NCBI GenBank assembly: GCA_004525335.1
Contig: SPCL01000003.1
Location: forward strand, 1-32,420
Direction of reading: 5' to 3'
DNA from: Thermodesulfobacteriales bacterium
GTDB taxonomy: Bacteria > Desulfobacterota_D > UBA1144 > Nemesobacterales > UBA2774
Length of the DNA stretch: 32,420 nt
A program made the translations under genes and the position numbers. Positions 29,007-32,420 of the stretch are shown one piece after another. Each line of letters begins with the position of its first letter. Position 1 is the first letter of the stretch. The notes under the pieces are model-generated. The model made no database searches. It was not told where the DNA came from and saw nothing but the letters and a program-made list of their open reading frames with translations.

Positions 29007-29030
29007 CATCTAATCAAAGTTGAATAACAG

Positions 29031-30605
29031 ATGAAGCAACATGAACAAATAACCCGCTCTGCAGGTATTGTAGGCTCACTTACTTTTCTAAGCCGTATAG
29101 CGGGCTATGCAAGAGATGTAGTAATAGCATATTTTTTCGGCGCTACTGCGTTAACCGATGCGTTTTGGGTCGCTTTTAGAATACCAAACCTACTGAGAAG
29201 ACTCTTTGCAGAAGGATCTCTTACAATCTCATTTATACCTGTTTTCACCCAGTATCTGGAAACTAAGAATAAAGAAGAGGCTAAGAAGGTTGCAGATGCA
29301 GTATTTACTATTTTAGTATTCCTCCTAATTCTGATATCTATAGGCGGAATACTTTTATCACCATACATCATTAAGCTATTTGCCGCGGGGTTTGACGAAA
29401 GCACTTTTGAATTAGCTGTTTCCTTAAACCGAATAATGTTTCCATACATAATTTTCATATCTCTTACAGCTTTATCGATGGGCGTTCTGAATTCTCTTAG
29501 ACACTTTTTTGCCCCGGCTTTCTCCCCGGTAATTTTAAATATTTGTATAATAGTTGCAGTTTTGTTTCTCTATAAGAACTTTAATGTTCCTATATACGCC
29601 GCCGCCGTTGGTGTTATAGCGGGCGGAATCTTACAGCTTATTTTTCAATTGCCTTTCTTGTACGGACGTGGCTTTTTGTTCAGCTTTCGCAAACAAGTCC
29701 GTCACCCGGCCGTTAAGAAGATAGGGTTTCTTATTATTCCGCAACTATTTGGGGTTGCTGTATACAACATCAATATTTTGGTTAACACCCAGTACGCATC
29801 CTTCATGACAGAGGGTACGATCTCTTATCTGTACTTTGCAGAGAGGCTGATTGAGTTTCCGCTCGGAATAATTGCGGTTTCAATCGCAACTGTTCTTCTT
29901 CCGAGCCTGTCTTCTTATGTATCAAAAAAGGAATTTGATAAATTCAAAGAAACTTATTCTTTTACACTAAGGCTCATGTTTTTTATATTGATACCTGCCC
30001 TAGTAGGCCTGATAGTTCTAAGAGTTCCGATTTGCAATCTTCTATATCAAAGAGGGGAGTTTGACTACGCAGCTACAGTTTTCACATCTCAAGCGCTTTT
30101 AGGATACGCGGTCGGTATATGGGCTGTCGGAGGAATCAGGATAACAGCGCCTGCTTTTTATTCGATGCAGGACACAAAAACCCCTGTCATTATTGCTTTT
30201 GTAGCATTTATAGTTAACGCGGTGCTAGGCTATGTGTTGGGATTCACTTTTGGCTACAAACATACAGGACTTGCTTTAGCAAGCTCAATCTCATCTATTA
30301 TAAACTTTGTTCTATTGTTCTATCTCATTGAGAGAAGGGTCGAAAATATAAATATAAAGTCAATTATTGTACTGCTTGTGAAATTGACAGCGATCTCCGG
30401 AGTTATGGGAGTAGTGATTTGGAGAATATCCAAACTAACTTTCTGGAATGAATCTGCTTTTTCTTTAGAAAAAATTGGGATTTTAGCAGCATCAATTGTA
30501 ATTGCAGCAGTAATTTATTTCTTGCTTGCTAAAATTCTGAAAATAGAAGAAGCCGATTTTCTTGTAAAGATGATTAGAAGAGGAAGAAAAATAAACGATG
30601 GGTGA
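29031..30605 (+). CDS. murJ: Lipid II flippase MurJ/MviN
   Basis: 524 aa polytopic; SLTFLSRIAGYARDVVIAYFFGATALTDAFWVAFRIPNLLRRLFAEGSLTISFIPVF, ERLIEFPLGIIAVSIATVLLPSLS. Confidence 0.97.
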   Translation: MKQHEQITRSAGIVGSLTFLSRIAGYARDVVIAYFFGATALTDAFWVAFRIPNLLRRLFAEGSLTISFIPVFTQYLETKNKEEAKKVADAVFTILVFLLILISIGGILLSPYIIKLFAAGFDESTFELAVSLNRIMFPYIIFISLTALSMGVLNSLRHFFAPAFSPVILNICIIVAVLFLYKNFNVPIYAAAVGVIAGGILQLIFQLPFLYGRGFLFSFRKQVRHPAVKKIGFLIIPQLFGVAVYNINILVNTQYASFMTEGTISYLYFAERLIEFPLGIIAVSIATVLLPSLSSYVSKKEFDKFKETYSFTLRLMFFILIPALVGLIVLRVPICNLLYQRGEFDYAATVFTSQALLGYAVGIWAVGGIRITAPAFYSMQDTKTPVIIAFVAFIVNAVLGYVLGFTFGYKHTGLALASSISSIINFVLLFYLIERRVENINIKSIIVLLVKLTAISGVMGVVIWRISKLTFWNESAFSLEKIGILAASIVIAAVIYFLLAKILKIEEADFLVKMIRRGRKINDG

Positions 30606-30654
30606 AAATAGAGGCAAATATCATCTGAAGATTATTATGTATCGGCCTCATTTT
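30605..30654 (+). terminator. Possible murJ 3' stem-loop
   Basis: AAAATAGAGGC ... GCCTCATTTT: about 10-bp stem with one bulged A, about 29-nt loop, starting in the murJ stop region; weak U-tract (TTTT in the right arm). Confidence 0.35.
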
Positions 30655-30709
30655 AAAGTCAGACTTATATTCATTAAAAAATCGGATTAAGAATTGAATC
30701 TTTCGAGAT

Positions 30710-30750
30710 GTATAAAGTGACAAATAAATCTCAAGTAAATCACTTTATAC
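30710..30750. repeat. Perfect 11-bp inverted repeat between convergent murJ and the ODP/MBL gene
   Basis: GTATAAAGTGA (30710-30720) / 19-nt loop / TCACTTTATAC (30740-30750). Confidence 0.88.
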
Positions 30751-30775
30751 GTGCGTGATATAACTAACTAAAAGT

Positions 30776-31519
30776 CTAAGTTTGAAGACCTTTTTCATCG
30801 CCGAACACCTCTTTGAGCACTGGATCCAGCTCATGTAACAAACGTTCACAATTACCACTAAAGCTGGACCCGTGCATAATTGCGAGCGTTTTGGGTTTGA
30901 GATCGGCAAGCTTGTACAAAAGTCGTTTTGTATTGTTAGTGTAAGGCAGATAGTCCATCAGTGGCCCACCCTGATATTCAGTGATCGCCTTATGAGTACG
31001 TCCAAGGATTTTATCGGACTCCGTGACTGGTTCAACTTGACCAATTTGATGAAAAAGGTCAGAGCAGAACAAAGTGGCGTTTGTTTCTTCAAATAGGGAT
31101 CCTGCGTCCCAGCCATGTGGCAAGTGAGGTGTTGAAATAAATCTGAAGCGATGTTTTCCAGTGAGGAGCACATCGTCTTTTTGGAGACCCCTTGGTGGAC
31201 GATTAGAAAAGTCGTTAATATTTACAAGTGCCCCAACCACGCTACAGACCGGCTCTGCAGAGGGTGCTACCTCTAGCCACTCATTAAGGGCACCGCATTC
31301 GTCAACTTCAAAATGGCTCCAGCTTATATAGCGGATGGTTTTCGGATCGAGCAATTTAGAAACAGCTTCGTGCAGTTCCGGGAACATAATTCGCATGCCG
31401 GTATGATAAAGTAGTGGTTCATCGTCTTTGACCACAAAATGGTTAAATTGTAAGTCAAAGTCTTTAACATATATTGAGATACGATAAATATCCGGAGCAA
31501 TTTCGGTCACTGTAGCCAT
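30776..31519 (-). CDS. Stand-alone MBL-fold metallohydrolase of the oxygen-binding diiron (ODP/flavodiiron beta-lactamase-like) type
   Basis: 247 aa; SHFEVDECGALNEWL (HxExD), HLPHGWDAG, LFCSDLFHQ, IMHGSSFSG; GGAGGT RBS directly upstream of ATG 31519; no flavodoxin domain in the ORF. Confidence 0.85.
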   Translation of the reverse strand: MATVTEIAPDIYRISIYVKDFDLQFNHFVVKDDEPLLYHTGMRIMFPELHEAVSKLLDPKTIRYISWSHFEVDECGALNEWLEVAPSAEPVCSVVGALVNINDFSNRPPRGLQKDDVLLTGKHRFRFISTPHLPHGWDAGSLFEETNATLFCSDLFHQIGQVEPVTESDKILGRTHKAITEYQGGPLMDYLPYTNNTKRLLYKLADLKPKTLAIMHGSSFSGNCERLLHELDPVLKEVFGDEKGLQT

Positions 31520-31554
31520 TACTCACCTCCTATATTTGTGCAGCTCCTCTTTAG

Positions 31555-31584
31555 ATTATATTAAACTTCTATAACAACTGTCAA
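31555..31584 (-). promoter_or_regulatory. Consensus sigma70 promoter for the ODP/MBL gene
   Basis: Minus strand TTGACA (31584-31579) - 18 nt - TATAAT (31560-31555), then GGAGGT (31530-31525) and ATG 31519. Confidence 0.85.
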
Positions 31585-31819
31585 GCACTGTATAGGTTCA
31601 GTACATACGGACAAACATGAAGGGTATTGATTATAAAGCAACCCAATGTGTAGCAGTATGTTGTTTCTGTAATGTATGAAAAAAAGAAGAGAGGAGGATC
31701 ACTTAAAAAACAGAGGAAACATCCACCCCTCTTCAAGGGTAATAGTATACTGCTCCCCATTAAGAACGAAGTATAGTTAAGTTGGCAAAATGCTTTGTAA
31801 AAGGCATAGGGAGGGAGCA

Positions 31820-32095
31820 ATGAAGCGAAGGAGATGGGATTCTAAAACCAAGACCAAGATAGTACTAGAAGGCTTATCTGGAAGACCAGTATCAGAGATA
31901 TGTAACGAGTACGGAATACATCAGAACCAATTCTACATCTGGCGTGATAAGTTCTTATCTGAAGCTCATAAAGCGTTTGATTCTAAGAAAGACGTTGGAG
32001 AAGTAATCCGCCTTCGTAAAAAGAATCAAGAGCTAACCCAAATAATAGGCTCACTCACCGTTGAATTAAAAAAAACAGAGGACGAGTTCATATGA
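31820..32095 (+). CDS. IS3-family transposase OrfA (HTH)
   Basis: MKRRRWDSKTKTKIVLEGLSGRPVSEICNEYGIHQNQFYIWRDKFL...; RBS GGGAGGG directly upstream of ATG 31820; overlaps orfB as ATGA. The annotated ORF opened at 31790. Confidence 0.9.
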   Translation: MKRRRWDSKTKTKIVLEGLSGRPVSEICNEYGIHQNQFYIWRDKFLSEAHKAFDSKKDVGEVIRLRKKNQELTQIIGSLTVELKKTEDEFI

Positions 32096-32420
32096 GAAAG
32101 CAGTCTTACTCTGTAACTCTTCGTAACGAATACATACTTAAAAGGATAAAAGATATAAAAGCAGACCATCCCTTCTGGGGTTATAGAAGAGTATGGGCAT
32201 ATCTAAGATATATAGATGGATTAATAGTAAATAAAAAGGTGTATACAGGTTAATGAGAGAGAATAACCTTACTGTAAAACCAAATACAAGACTAATAGCA
32301 AAGAGGGTATCAGAAAGACCAAAGCCTAGAGCAGATAAACCTAAGCAGTGGTAGGGAATAGATATGACAAAGGTTATAACAAACACTGGCTGGGTATATG
32401 TAGTAATAGTACTGGACTGG
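32092..32420 (+). pseudogene. IS3-family transposase OrfB, frameshifted and with in-frame TAG; truncated by window end
   Basis: Frame 1: MRKQSYSVTLRNEYILKRIKDIKADHPFWGYRRVWAYLRYIDGLIVNKKVYTG* (stop 32251-32253). The shifted frame continues VYRLMRENNLTVKPNTRLIAKRVSERPKPRADKPKQW*GIDMTKVITNTGWVYVVIVLDW with TAG at 32352-32354. Confidence 0.85.

Larger units (their letters stand above)
31746..32420 (+). mobile_element. Left part of an IS3-family insertion sequence (right end outside window)
   Basis: orfA HTH protein followed by orfB DDE-type fragment in the -1 frame; probable left end near TATACTGCTCCCCATTAAGAAC, which resembles IS3-type termini. The exact boundary is inferred. Confidence 0.75.

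Noticed and set aside
32352-32354. TAG in orfB read as Trp/other amino acid (codon reassignment or recoding)
   Set aside because: TAG is used as a normal terminator elsewhere in the window (e.g. ribD 10616-10618, nadD 11328-11330), and the same transposase also carries a frameshift, so decay is the simpler explanation.
32138-32386. 82-aa minus-strand ORF in the IS element
   Set aside because: Antisense to the decayed orfB; its openness is incidental.
1-32420. CRISPR array, toxin-antitoxin, restriction-modification, retron or other defence/novel multi-gene system
   Set aside because: No regularly spaced repeats and no ORFs with such signatures; apart from the IS end, the gene content is core replication, division, cofactor and envelope functions.

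Overview
This is mostly a housekeeping bacterial chromosomal segment from an AT-rich genome. From left to right it holds: tRNA-Gln(TTG); a UvrD/PcrA helicase (+); SelO/YdiU (-); a small DUF2103-like ORF (+); dnaE (-); then ftsY, ribD, nadD and rsfS (+). Next comes an almost complete division and cell-wall (dcw) cluster, transcribed leftward from about 28.45 kb to 11.8 kb in the order mraZ-rsmH-ftsL-ftsI-murE-murF-mraY-murD-ftsW-murG-murC-murB-ftsQ-ftsA-ftsZ. To its right, diverging from mraZ, are a small DUF4911-like ORF and murJ (+). They are followed by a stand-alone flavodiiron-type metallo-beta-lactamase protein (-) and the left part of a decayed IS3-family element that runs off the window. 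I see no CRISPR array, defence island, biosynthetic cluster or clearly new multi-gene system. The observations most worth following up are small: (1) rsfS appears to lack any ATG/GTG/TTG start at the expected position and has an ATA codon with ideal Shine-Dalgarno spacing; (2) a textbook mraZ promoter overlaps four 10-bp-phased MraZ-box-like repeats, the last of which may also be the RBS; (3) operator-like perfect palindromes lie in the dnaE/ftsY intergenic region and next to tRNA-Gln; (4) a consensus sigma70 promoter precedes the ODP-type protein; (5) the IS3 transposase carries a frameshift and an amber codon; (6) FtsZ has an unusually short C-terminal linker. All family names come from reading protein motifs by eye; no database search was run.
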